Shown one piece after another: positions 50,057-58,855 of a stretch of 64,000 nucleotides of DNA. The stretch spans positions 185,031 to 249,030 of the forward strand of contig NZ_JANURN010000004.1 of the NCBI RefSeq assembly GCF_030249855.1, given 5' to 3'. This DNA is from Helicobacter_B zhangjianzhongii. GTDB lineage: Bacteria; Campylobacterota; Campylobacteria; Campylobacterales; Helicobacteraceae. Within the stretch, counting starts at the first letter, position 1. Each line of letters begins with the position of its first letter. The notes under the pieces were generated by a model. The model was not told the origin of the DNA. It did no database searches and saw only the letters and a program-made list of their open reading frames with translations. Made by a program: the position numbers and the translations under genes.

Positions 50057-50824
50057 ATGATAAAAGTAGGGATTTTTGGCGCGAGTGGGCGCGTGGGGCA
50101 ACTGATTATCCAAGAGGCAAAAGCTCATAGAAATATCGAGATCGGTGCGGTGTTTGTCCGCAAGGAGCTAGATTTTAGCCTGCCAGAAGGTAGCTTTGTA
50201 ACAAACGATTTTAACGCATTTATACAATGCTGTGATGTTATCATTGACTTTAGCTCAAAAGAAGCGACTAATGCACTGCTGCAAGCACTAGAATCTAGCA
50301 GTTCTCCTGTCCCTTGCGTGATAGGCACTACCGGATTAGATGAGCAAGACTTCGCGCTTATAGATTCTTGCTCCAAACGCGTCCCTATGCTCTATGCTTC
50401 TAATATGTCCCTTGGCATAGCGGTGCTAAGGCAAGTGGTCGAGCAAGTAGCAGCCAAACTCACACAAGCAGATATTGAGATAAGCGAGATTCATCATCGA
50501 TACAAAAAAGATGCCCCAAGTGGCACAGCCCTAAGCCTAGCAGAGTCCTGCGCCAAAGGACGCAATCGCCCCTTAAAGGAGATCCTAGTAACAGATAGAA
50601 TCTCCCAAGGCGCGCGCAAAGATGGCGAGCTAAGTATCATCTCGCTGCGCGGTGGCGATGTGGCAGGGAGACATTGCGTAGGGTTTTATTTAGATGGAGA
50701 ATATCTCGAGCTTACACATAATGCAACCAATCGCTTGACATTTGCCAAGGGTGCGCTAGCGTGCGCTATCTGGCTTGCAAATAAGCCTCCCAAACTCTAT
50801 GAGATCGATGAAGTTTTTGCATAA
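50057..50824 (+). CDS. dapB: 4-hydroxy-tetrahydrodipicolinate reductase
   Basis: A 255-residue enzyme of lysine/diaminopimelate synthesis. NAD(P)H loop GIFGASGRVGQLI, GTTGLDEQDF, and the substrate motif HHRYKKDAPSGTAL with catalytic His and Lys, then the GGDVAGRHCVGF strand. Length and motifs are standard. Diaminopimelate feeds peptidoglycan. Confidence 0.97.
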   Translation: MIKVGIFGASGRVGQLIIQEAKAHRNIEIGAVFVRKELDFSLPEGSFVTNDFNAFIQCCDVIIDFSSKEATNALLQALESSSSPVPCVIGTTGLDEQDFALIDSCSKRVPMLYASNMSLGIAVLRQVVEQVAAKLTQADIEISEIHHRYKKDAPSGTALSLAESCAKGRNRPLKEILVTDRISQGARKDGELSIISLRGGDVAGRHCVGFYLDGEYLELTHNATNRLTFAKGALACAIWLANKPPKLYEIDEVFA

Positions 50825-50833
50825 CTAAGCCAA

Positions 50834-52603
50834 ATGCACGCCATCAAACACGCCTTATTGCAATCTTGCAAAGTCTATTACGCTTATCTTGAAGAGCATA
50901 ATCTAGGCTGCGAGGAATTACAAGTTGCGCAAGTTGCCTTTGATAATCCATACATTCAGCTCCGTATCAAAGCAAAGGTGCTTAACACCGACTCTTTGAT
51001 GATCCAAATCAGCTCGCGCACTCCTATGCCACTTAGTGAAGAGCGTGGATTTTGCGTGTGCTTCTATGATGAAAAAAGCCAAATTCTCTCCATAGAATGC
51101 CTAGATCCTAGCTTGTTTAATGAAGTGCAAAAGCATAAAAATCATCTAAAAATCTTTAGCGATTTAAAATTCCTTATACAAAATCTCGCCACATTTTTTG
51201 AGCAAAAAAACTCCTTTGCGATCCCAGCGAAAACCCCTATGTTTGCTCGCTTAAAGCCAGAATCCACAAATGCCTATCGCACCATCACCACGCCCTCATA
51301 CCTAAGCGATGAGCAGGCAAATGCCTTGCGCGACATTCTTAGCAAGCCATTTAGCTATGTGTGGGGCGCACCAGGTAGTGGCAAAACACAGGTGGTGCTT
51401 TTTGAAGCACTTTTGCACTATGTCTATAACAACACGCGCGTATGCGTGCTAGCCCCGACAAACTCCGCATTAGAGCAGGTGCTAAAAGCTCTTATCAAAA
51501 AGTTTGACTCCCTAAATATCAATCGCGCGATGATTTTGCGGCTTGGCACCCCTAGCAACGCCTTTATGGAGCAATACACCGAAGTATGCGACCCACAAAT
51601 CCTGCAAAAAAAGCAGCCCCAAAGTCTCTTTGGCTCTGTGGGCATAAAATCACGCCTAAAAGAATCTTTGGTGATTGGTATGACTATGGATGCTTTCATC
51701 AAGCGTTATCCAAGCCTTGATGTAGAGTTTGCGCATTTTTTCTTAGATGAGTGCGCTTTCACCCCGCTTATCAAAGCTCTGCCACTCTGCACGCAAGATA
51801 CACCCATTACCCTACTAGGCGACCACAAGCAGCTTATGCCTATTTGCGAAATGCCCACATCTCGTATGCACGGCGATAAAGCGTGGGCAAATCTCTTTAA
51901 CCTATCGGCATTGTTTATAGAAGATTTTTTCACACAAGAGCATTTCTCAAGCAATGCTAGCATTTTTAGCAAATCCCAAACAAGCCCCCTGCAATTCACG
52001 CGCACAAGCTTAAATATCCTCCGCAAGACCCACCGCTATGGCGATAATCTCGCCAAAATCCTTGACCACCACATTTATCGCAATAATCTATCAGGCAAGC
52101 CAAGCCCGACCGAGCTATACTTCATCGACTGCAAAGCACAAACCCCTATCTCACCAAGCCAAGACAAAAGCAGCCACGCCGAAGCCCAAGTCATCGCGCA
52201 GATTTTCCCCACACTCTTGCAGCAATCTAGCTCCACAGCTATCATCACGCCCTTTGTCAATCAGCGCAAGCTACTCTCACAATACCAAATCCCCTATAAA
52301 CACACTTGGACGATCCACGGCTCGCAAGGGCAGGAGTTTGAGAGCGTGATATTCTCACCCGTTATGCTTCATCATCATCTCACAGATTCTAGGAATCTAA
52401 ACGCCGCTTACGCGCTTAATGTCGCTATTAGCCGCATTAAACAACGCTTGATCCTTGTGTGTGATTATGCATATTGGGCAAGGCATAATGAGCAGTTTCT
52501 CACCGCAATCTTGCGCAATGCCAAGCCTTTCCCAATGCCAAACAAGCCCCCCACACCGTCACAGACAAATGCCGCGCGGGTTATTGATATTATTACAATT
52601 TAG
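50834..52603 (+). CDS. Superfamily 1 (UvrD/DNA2-like) helicase or AAA protein
   Basis: A 589-residue protein with SF1 helicase motifs: I VWGAPGSGKTQVV, II FFLDECAF, III LLGDHKQLMP, V IHGSQGQEFESVIF and VI NVAISRIKQRLILV, in the pattern of the UPF1/DNA2 group. The first about 155 residues are unassigned. It could unwind DNA or RNA; nothing shows the substrate. It begins 9 bases after dapB with only a weak Shine-Dalgarno and ends 9 bases before the ankyrin gene. Confidence 0.82.
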   Translation: MHAIKHALLQSCKVYYAYLEEHNLGCEELQVAQVAFDNPYIQLRIKAKVLNTDSLMIQISSRTPMPLSEERGFCVCFYDEKSQILSIECLDPSLFNEVQKHKNHLKIFSDLKFLIQNLATFFEQKNSFAIPAKTPMFARLKPESTNAYRTITTPSYLSDEQANALRDILSKPFSYVWGAPGSGKTQVVLFEALLHYVYNNTRVCVLAPTNSALEQVLKALIKKFDSLNINRAMILRLGTPSNAFMEQYTEVCDPQILQKKQPQSLFGSVGIKSRLKESLVIGMTMDAFIKRYPSLDVEFAHFFLDECAFTPLIKALPLCTQDTPITLLGDHKQLMPICEMPTSRMHGDKAWANLFNLSALFIEDFFTQEHFSSNASIFSKSQTSPLQFTRTSLNILRKTHRYGDNLAKILDHHIYRNNLSGKPSPTELYFIDCKAQTPISPSQDKSSHAEAQVIAQIFPTLLQQSSSTAIITPFVNQRKLLSQYQIPYKHTWTIHGSQGQEFESVIFSPVMLHHHLTDSRNLNAAYALNVAISRIKQRLILVCDYAYWARHNEQFLTAILRNAKPFPMPNKPPTPSQTNAARVIDIITI

Positions 52604-52612
52604 GAGAAGTGT

Positions 52613-53938
52613 ATGTGTAAAATATGTAAATATATGATATTTGTATGTGTGTTTGCTCTCTTTGCCTATGCCGATCAAGGCGCGAGCTTTGTGGGAAAAA
52701 GTCCTTTCACAAGCCTGCGTCAATCGCCAAATGGCGAGCAAATCGCCAAGCTTTATAAAAGTGATTTTTTGCTTACAAGCATAGTTGGAGGCACTGATGC
52801 TAGCAACCCAAACTGGATCCAAATCACCATAGATGATATGCAAGGCGTAGTCCATAAGCGCGATATAATCGCCCTAGGTGAAGCAGACTATCAAAACTAC
52901 CTGCGCAGCTTGTTTCTCCAGATATTTGCCAAGCTTAGCACACCCTATCAGCAAGCTCTTTTAGCTGATGACCCAGCAATACAAACAATCCCCAAAAGCG
53001 CGCTAGAATCCATTTTTGCCCCAGATTCTAGCGAGATTAGCGAGATCTTTGACAAAAAGCGCAGACTGCTTAATGCCCTAGCAAAAGCCCAATATCAACA
53101 AGCCCTGCACTATGCCATAGCACTAGGATTTAGCCACACTACAAAGCAGCTCCTAGAGCAAAAATCTATCACCCTAGATAGCGTGCCAGACCCCAAAGAT
53201 CAATCAAGCCTACCGCTACTCATCTATGCTATCCAAGCCAACCCCCCTCGCAAAGAGATCATTGCTGCACTCCTTGATAAAGGCGCAAATATCAATGAGC
53301 TTTATGACAAAGACCCTAAAGAATCCGCCCTAACTCTCGCCTGCCAAAACAACCTAATCGATATAGCCAAGCTCCTTATCCAAGCAGGAGCAGATCTTGA
53401 TCCTGCCCAAATGACAAGCCCTCTAATCTATGCCGCACGCAACCACGAAAAAGAGCTTGTAGAGCTACTTTTGGATTCTGGGGCAAATATCCACGCGACA
53501 TTACTAGAAAACGGCGAGCCAACCGAGCTTAACGCCCTTGATGTCGCGCTTTTATCACCAGCAAAAGAGCAGGAATCTAGCAAAGCAGAAGAAGTCATAG
53601 AAACCCTAATCAATCGTGGCGCAAATCTCACGCACGCCCTGCAGAGTGCAAGCACAAGCGGCAGCACACAAATGATAGAATCACTCCTTGCAAAAGGCGC
53701 AAATATCAATGGCGATCTCTCCTGCTCACAGCATAAAGGTGCCTTTGCCTGCTCGCCTCTTATCTCTGCTATACAAGCAAGCCAAGTCGAAGTCCTTAAA
53801 ACGCTAATCCGCAACGGCGCAGATACCACCATAGTAGATGAGGAAGGCAGAAATCTTGTGCAATACACCAAAGACATCGCAAAAGACCCTGACATCAAAG
53901 CCCAGCTCCTAGAAGCCCTAGAGGGCATTAAAGAGTAG
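52613..53938 (+). CDS. Exported ankyrin-repeat protein with N-terminal SH3-like domain
   Basis: A 441-residue protein: signal segment (MIFVCVFALFAYA), bacterial SH3-like domain at about residues 25-80 (SLRQSPNGEQIAKLYKSD, WIQITIDDMQGVVHK), a helical region to about 185, then ankyrin repeats to the end (ALTLACQNNLIDIAKLLIQAGADLD, LIYAARNHEKELVELLLDSGANI, LISAIQASQVEVLKTLIRNGADT). It is probably periplasmic and mediates protein or peptidoglycan contact. Confidence 0.85.
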   Translation: MCKICKYMIFVCVFALFAYADQGASFVGKSPFTSLRQSPNGEQIAKLYKSDFLLTSIVGGTDASNPNWIQITIDDMQGVVHKRDIIALGEADYQNYLRSLFLQIFAKLSTPYQQALLADDPAIQTIPKSALESIFAPDSSEISEIFDKKRRLLNALAKAQYQQALHYAIALGFSHTTKQLLEQKSITLDSVPDPKDQSSLPLLIYAIQANPPRKEIIAALLDKGANINELYDKDPKESALTLACQNNLIDIAKLLIQAGADLDPAQMTSPLIYAARNHEKELVELLLDSGANIHATLLENGEPTELNALDVALLSPAKEQESSKAEEVIETLINRGANLTHALQSASTSGSTQMIESLLAKGANINGDLSCSQHKGAFACSPLISAIQASQVEVLKTLIRNGADTTIVDEEGRNLVQYTKDIAKDPDIKAQLLEALEGIKE

Positions 53939-53964
53939 GGCATTAAAGAATAGGACATTACAGA

Positions 53965-55044
53965 ATGAAGCTATGGATTCTAGCAGGGCTTTTGTCCCTG
54001 CTGCTTGCGGTATTTGCACTCTATGCGCCACTCACGCACAGAGACTATCACATCAAGCTCCAAGCAAATCTCTGCCCTAAGCTAAAGCAGCCAATCACGA
54101 TCGCCCTACTTAGCGATTTGCACTCTGGGAGATTCTATCAAGATAGCATTATCCAAGCCTTGCAAGAGCGAGAGGTCGATCTAATCGCCCTAAGCGGTGA
54201 TATGATCGATGATGAAGAAGATATGCAAGGGGCGTGGGAGTTTTTTGCCAAGCTGGATTCTAGCCTAGAAACTAAACTATCAAAGCCCTTAGCCTCAATC
54301 CCCAAATTCTATGTCAGTGGGAATCACGAGTTTTGGAGTGGAGAGATTGCAGCCATTAAGCAAAAGCTTGCAAGCTACAATATCTCTGTGCTAGATTTTA
54401 GCCACCCTTGCACTAGGCTTAGGATCAAGGGGCTAGATATGGCTATTTTTGGCGTTGATGATCCTTACTACAGCACTTATAGTAAGCCCAATAGCCACAT
54501 AGATAAAGCCGTGTGGGATAAGGCAAAGTGGCAGGGAGGATTCTGGGAGCAAGAGTGGCAAGAGCTTGTTGCAAGCACCATTGCTGCTAATCAATGTCCT
54601 AGCCTAGAATCCACTTTTACAAAAGTGGATTCTAGTAAAAGGGCTTGCCAGCACGACCCCACCCCCACAGCGCAAAATGCAATGCCAAATCCAACGCCTA
54701 GCATAAATGCGCAAAAAGTGGATTCTAGGGAGACGGATTCTAGGGCGGATTTTTCTCTCTTGCTCTCTCATCGCCCGGAATTTACCAAGCTTTTTTCCTC
54801 ACTCCCTATCAATCTAATCCTAAGCGGACACACGCACGGCGGACAAGTGCGCATACCCTACTTGCTCAATGGTCTCTACGCGCCTAATCAAGGGCTTTTC
54901 CCCAAATATGCTGGCGGGCTTTATGAGCTAGACTCCAGCAAAAGGCAGTATCTTGTAATCTCGCGTGGTCTTAGCCTAAACTACCGCTTACCGCGCGTGT
55001 TTAATCCCCCAGAGATAGTATTTATCACGCTAGAGTGTGGCTAA
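53965..55044 (+). CDS. Metallophosphoesterase with repeat-encoded insert
   Basis: A 359-residue membrane-anchored calcineurin-like phosphoesterase (N-terminal helix LAGLLSLLLAVFALYAPL). Metal motifs: LLSDLHSGRFY, ALSGDMIDDEED, VSGNHEFWSGE, SHRPEF and LSGHTHGGQ. This resembles YaeI/YkuE-type enzymes that act on phospholipid-like or UDP-linked substrates. Residues about 214-257 are an insertion built of the dispersed repeats: LESTFTKVDSS from an inverted pair (54604-54635) and KVDSRETDSR (54714-54728), joined by a Pro/Asn/Thr-rich stretch. Confidence 0.85.
   Translation: MKLWILAGLLSLLLAVFALYAPLTHRDYHIKLQANLCPKLKQPITIALLSDLHSGRFYQDSIIQALQEREVDLIALSGDMIDDEEDMQGAWEFFAKLDSSLETKLSKPLASIPKFYVSGNHEFWSGEIAAIKQKLASYNISVLDFSHPCTRLRIKGLDMAIFGVDDPYYSTYSKPNSHIDKAVWDKAKWQGGFWEQEWQELVASTIAANQCPSLESTFTKVDSSKRACQHDPTPTAQNAMPNPTPSINAQKVDSRETDSRADFSLLLSHRPEFTKLFSSLPINLILSGHTHGGQVRIPYLLNGLYAPNQGLFPKYAGGLYELDSSKRQYLVISRGLSLNYRLPRVFNPPEIVFITLECG
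54604..54635 (+). repeat. Inverted pair of the 15-mer inside a CDS
   Basis: CTAGAATCCACTTTT, AC, AAAAGTGGATTCTAG: identical to the hairpin at 33460-33491 but in frame within the phosphoesterase gene, where it reads LESTFTKVDSS. Confidence 0.9.
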
Positions 55045-55117
55045 TCCACCATAGCCACCTATGCTTATGCACTATCTTATAAGAGATTAAGTATTTATCC
55101 GCTAGAATCCAAGCTTT

Positions 55118-55192
55118 GATCGCGTAGCTCAGTGGTAGAGCACTACCTTGACATGGTAGGGGTCGTTGGTTCAAGTCCAATCGTGATCACCA
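55118..55192 (+). tRNA. tRNA-Val (anticodon GAC)
   Basis: Cloverleaf is complete: acceptor GATCGCG/CGTGATC, D-arm with GCTC...GAGC, anticodon stem CTACC/GGTAG with loop TTGACAT (anticodon GAC), T-arm GTTGG-TTCAAGT-CCAAT-type, discriminator A and encoded CCA (55190-55192). Confidence 0.95.
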
Positions 55193-55215
55193 CTTCACCA
55201 TCTTTACTCACACAA

Positions 55216-55291
55216 GGGGTGTTAGCTCAGCTGGGAGAGCGCGACGCTGGCAGCGTCGAGGTCAGGGGTTCGATCCCCCTACACTCCACCA
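55216..55291 (+). tRNA. tRNA-Ala (anticodon GGC)
   Basis: Acceptor GGGGTGT/ACACTCC, D-arm GCTC...GAGC, anticodon stem CGACG/CGTCG with loop CTGGCAG (anticodon GGC), T-loop TTCGATC with GGGG/CCCC stem, discriminator A and encoded CCA. It lies 23 bases after tRNA-Val. Confidence 0.96.
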
Positions 55292-55438
55292 TTTTCTTAT
55301 CTTTCTCTTTTTACAAATCCATCGACCGCTGATATGTCTAGCTTAATCTACACGAGCAAGCAACTCACTCTTTCTCATCACAAGCTTTGTGCTACACCTA
55401 CCCACTATCATCGCCAAGCAGATAAAGCCACATCTCTG

Positions 55439-55491
55439 TCATCGCAAGCGGATTTATCCGCGTGGCGATCCATAGCCTAGAATCCACTTTT
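55439..55491 (+). repeat. GTCATCGCAAGC element followed by a 15-mer
   Basis: GTCATCGCAA, inner palindrome GCGGAT-tt-ATCCGC, then GTGGCGATCCAT, directly followed by CTAGAATCCACTTTT at 55477-55491. It lies between the tRNAs and the GmrSD-like gene. Confidence 0.8.
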
Positions 55492-55533
55492 GGATTCTAA
55501 AGAAAGCAACACAAACCCACGAATTTTAAGCTG

Positions 55534-55547
55534 TTTTTTTTTTTTTT
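55534..55547 (+). promoter_or_regulatory. T14 tract upstream of the GmrSD-like gene
   Basis: Fourteen T's, 35 bases before ATG 55583. Poly-T/A runs next to promoters in Helicobacter change length by slipped-strand mispairing and alter promoter strength. A -10-like element may lie just downstream (around TTAATGCT), but is not convincing. Confidence 0.5.
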
Positions 55548-55582
55548 GATTTAATGCTTGCTTATCTATAAAGGAGCAAGTG

Positions 55583-57640
55583 ATGAAAGCTAGTCAATCC
55601 ACGATCAATGACTTTTTCTCTATGGGAAGCACGATGTTTTCTATCCCGACATATCAGCGCAACTACACTTGGAAAAAGCACAATTGCACAAAATTGCTAG
55701 AAGATATTATTAGCATTTCTAGAAACAAAAAAACGCACTTTATGGGATCTATCACCTATGTGATCCACCTAAAAGATCAAGAAAATAGCCTAATGCAGCT
55801 ACAAGAATTTGTCATAATCGATGGGCAGCAAAGGATCACTACAATGATGCTTTTGCTTAAAGCCATAGAGACAAAGGCAAGCGATGAGATCAAAGAAGAA
55901 ATAGCCAAGCTACTAAGTCTCACAAGAGGGCAAAAGCTCCGCCTAAAGCCCATAAAAAGCGATAGAGAAGCCTTTGATCTTGTGATGTCAAATAGATTAA
56001 GAGATATACAAGGTAGCTCAAAGATTAAGGAGAACTATCAATTTTTCCTAAAAGAGCTTGATAGCTATCTGCAAAAAGGCTATGCCATAGAGGAGATTTA
56101 TAGGGCATTTCTACGGCTAAAGATTGTCGGTATAGGCTTAGAGCTAGGCGATGATGATCCGCAAGTAGTCTTTGAGAGTATCAATGCGACAGGCGTGCAG
56201 CTAACAGGACTAGATCTTATACGCAACTACCTAATGATGGGAGAGGATTCTACTAGGCAGGATTGGCTGTATGAGACATATTGGATCCCTTTAGAAGAGT
56301 GGCTTGGTGTAAAAGATCTAAATGAGTTTATCATCACTTATCTAAGGATCTATTATGAAGATAGGTTAAAAGAAGAGGAGCGCGAGATATACTACTTGCT
56401 AAAATCCCACCACAGAGAGCATTTCCCCAATGATATAGAAGCCCTTATGGCTGATATGCGCGGGTATGGCAGGATCTATCAAGTCTTTTTAGAAGGGCAT
56501 CATAATGGGCTAGAACGGAGTGATGTCTCATCGCAAGACTTAGCGCATTTGCGCAAGGCTATTGGCATCTTAGTGCAGATCAAATTCGGCGTGGCAAAGC
56601 CCTTTGTCCTGCGCTGTGCTAGGGACTTTGAAGAAGGCAGGCTAGGCTATGATGATTTCTATGAAATCTTGCAGATTCTAGTGAGCTACTATGTGCGCAG
56701 AAGTGTGTGCAAAGAGCCGACTATGGCACTTAATAGGATCCTTTATACCCTATACAATAGTCTAGGAGAGGTCTGTGCTACTAATCTCAAGCAATTTTTA
56801 GGCAAGCAATTTGGCAGGGGGATTTTCCCAAATGATGATCGCATAAAAGATGCGTTTGCCACGCGCAATGCGTATTCCCTAAAAAGTGTATGCAAATTTA
56901 TCCTACTAGAGATAGAAAAGCTAAGTAATGCCGAGCCCCCAAGAGAAGAGGAGCTAGAAGTGGAGCATTTCTACCCGCAAAGCCCCACGCAAGAGTGGCG
57001 CGATATGGTGGGAGAAGAGTATGTCGAGTTTGAAGATAAATACCTAAACACCTTTGGAAATCTCACCCTAACAGGACAAAACCAAAAGCTTAGCAATAAA
57101 TCCTATGATGAAAAAATCCAGCTACTAGATAGCCATAGCTCCTTGCACTTAAACGACTATTTTATCAACAACACAGACTCTTGGGGGATAAGCGAAGTGC
57201 TTTCTAGGGCGCAGCATTTGGCGGAGAGTTTTTGTGAGATAGAGATATTTAAAGACTTGCCCAAAGACTACCGCATAAGAGAGCTTAGAAAAAGCCTTGA
57301 TAGTGATTTGACCTTTGTCAAGCTCTCGCGCATAAGTCTCCCCAATGGAGAGAAGCACTACGCGAGAAATGGCAGCTACCTAGCTAAAGCTGTCATAGAC
57401 TACTTGCTAGAAAATGCCAGAGAAGCCTTTGAGACCTATACAAGTGAGTATCTCCCACGCTATATCTACCGGGATAGCGCACAGGCTGGTGCAAGGAGGA
57501 GAGATGGCACGCTTGTCGTGCCTTTTGAAAAGGCTGGATTTTACTTTGTAAGCAATGCTGCTTTAAAATCCGTAGGAAGCAATCTTAAAGACCTTGTGCA
57601 AGGCTGCAAGCTAGATCCTAGCGCGTTTGTCATCGAGTAG
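55583..57640 (+). CDS. DUF262/DUF1524 protein (GmrSD-like restriction enzyme)
   Basis: About 685 residues; ATG 55583 with AAAGGAG upstream (GTG 55580 is the alternative). The DUF262 (ParB-like nucleotide-binding) N-terminus has FSIPTYQRNYTWKK and the FVIIDGQQRITTMMLL motif; the C-terminal half has a DUF1524 HNH-type nuclease (EVEHFYPQSPTQEW, NTFGNLTLTGQNQKLSN) with the expected His and Asn. A further small C-terminal domain (about 590-685) ends GSNLKDLVQGCKLDPSA. This order matches GmrSD, a type IV enzyme cutting modified phage DNA, and related defence proteins. Activity is inferred from family only. Confidence 0.88.
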   Translation: MKASQSTINDFFSMGSTMFSIPTYQRNYTWKKHNCTKLLEDIISISRNKKTHFMGSITYVIHLKDQENSLMQLQEFVIIDGQQRITTMMLLLKAIETKASDEIKEEIAKLLSLTRGQKLRLKPIKSDREAFDLVMSNRLRDIQGSSKIKENYQFFLKELDSYLQKGYAIEEIYRAFLRLKIVGIGLELGDDDPQVVFESINATGVQLTGLDLIRNYLMMGEDSTRQDWLYETYWIPLEEWLGVKDLNEFIITYLRIYYEDRLKEEEREIYYLLKSHHREHFPNDIEALMADMRGYGRIYQVFLEGHHNGLERSDVSSQDLAHLRKAIGILVQIKFGVAKPFVLRCARDFEEGRLGYDDFYEILQILVSYYVRRSVCKEPTMALNRILYTLYNSLGEVCATNLKQFLGKQFGRGIFPNDDRIKDAFATRNAYSLKSVCKFILLEIEKLSNAEPPREEELEVEHFYPQSPTQEWRDMVGEEYVEFEDKYLNTFGNLTLTGQNQKLSNKSYDEKIQLLDSHSSLHLNDYFINNTDSWGISEVLSRAQHLAESFCEIEIFKDLPKDYRIRELRKSLDSDLTFVKLSRISLPNGEKHYARNGSYLAKAVIDYLLENAREAFETYTSEYLPRYIYRDSAQAGARRRDGTLVVPFEKAGFYFVSNAALKSVGSNLKDLVQGCKLDPSAFVIE

Positions 57641-57649
57641 AATCTGGAT

Positions 57650-57680
57650 TCTATATTTCTATATTTCTATATTGGGGGGG
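57650..57680 (+). repeat. CTATATTT tandem repeat and G7 tract
   Basis: CTATATTT occurs almost three times in tandem, followed by seven G's at 57674-57680, in the short space between the convergent GmrSD-like and methyltransferase genes. Confidence 0.7.
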
Positions 57681-57726
57681 CAGATTCTAGGAGCAAGCCT
57701 AGCACATAGAATCTAGCAGGCGGATT

Positions 57727-58700
57727 CTAGTGGGAAAGCGGTGGGAAAATCACCGGTATATCAGGCTTATTAGCAGAGCAAGGGCTATCAATCTCTAGGC
57801 TTGCTAGCCCATATACAAGCCTAGCATCATCTGGCACAAGATCATTGCGCAAATAGCTTATCTCTAGCGATGGGCAAAACGGATAGGCAAGATCATCAAT
57901 CACCCCAAGAGTGCTACCGGCGATGTTGTTATAATGCGTGTGGATAGGCGTGAAATACTCACGAAGCTTTTGTAGCACGCGCAAGCGAATGGCACTGCCT
58001 TGCTCATCATCTGGATCACACCCGTGAAACTCAAAAATAAGCTGCGAAAAAGGCGTGAGATCATCTATACACATCGTGTCTAAAATCTCCCACTCGGCAT
58101 TTTCTATGTCGCATTGCAAGATATTATGCGCGCTAGGATCAAGGCTAGATTCTGCCAACACGCGCGATAGAGCTATGGTGTGCTTACTATCGCTCACCCC
58201 GACAAAAAGCTTGCTAAATTGGATATTAGGGTGATTGGGATAAGGCGAGGTGGCAATGGAGCCATCAAACTCTAGCACCTTATAACCTCTATCTGCCATC
58301 TCCAAATCCCAAGGTGCGTAGCTAGATACGCCTAGTGATAGGGCTATGGGCTGACTACCAGAATCTAACTCGTGTAGGGGGGGGGAAGCAGCATACAATA
58401 CCCTCCATCACCCACCCCACCTATACGCACGATCTCTAAGCTAGGGGAGCGCACAGGCTGGATAAGCCCAAGATATGTGATTAAGTTAGTTGTATTAGCG
58501 ATACGCGGGACACGCGTTTTCACACAGCGACTATATGCCTCGCACACTTCAGGGTAGCGTTGCGTGTAGGTAATGAGCGTGCTACAAGCTTGATAGAAGC
58601 TTTTCCTATCCCTTTTGGCTAACTTGAAGCTCGCATACACAAAGATACCACACCTACGCACAAGCTTAAAGCTATCTCCCAATCTCTGCGATAGACCCAT
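57727..58700 (-). pseudogene. FkbM-like methyltransferase, phase-off by a C9 tract
   Basis: ATG 58700 (AGGGGG upstream) opens about 111 codons ending soon after a run of nine C's on the coding strand (58377-58385); the rest continues in another frame to 57727. Ten or seven C's would join the parts into about 324 residues. Landmarks: RIGGVGDGGYCML before the tract, then LGVSSYAPWDLEMADRGYKVLEFDGS, KLFVGVSD, LQCDIENAEWEIL and LIFEFHGC. The pattern is a FkbM/Methyltransf_21-type sugar or glycan methyltransferase. The tract at a natural slippage site points to reversible phase variation of surface glycan modification rather than decay. Confidence 0.75.
58377..58385 (-). repeat. C9 homopolymer (phase-variation switch)
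   Basis: Nine G's on the plus strand, so C9 in the methyltransferase coding strand. The present length gives a premature stop about 5 codons later. Confidence 0.9.
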
Positions 58701-58855
58701 AATCACCCCCTAGTAATAATATAAGCAAAGCTTGGATTGTAATTGATAAGCTATAAAGGCTAGCTTAGATTCGTAAAGTTAAGGGATTAGCTCTTTTGAA
58801 GTATGATTACACGCAAAGATTCTATTCAAGCTACCCCAAGCTATCAAGGCAGAGT

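Noticed and set aside
53428..53958. 176-codon minus-strand frame
   Set aside because: Antisense shadow of the ankyrin-repeat gene; Ser/Ala-rich composition mirrors the forward codons.
55132..55332. 66-codon frame
   Set aside because: Runs across both tRNA genes; not a protein gene.
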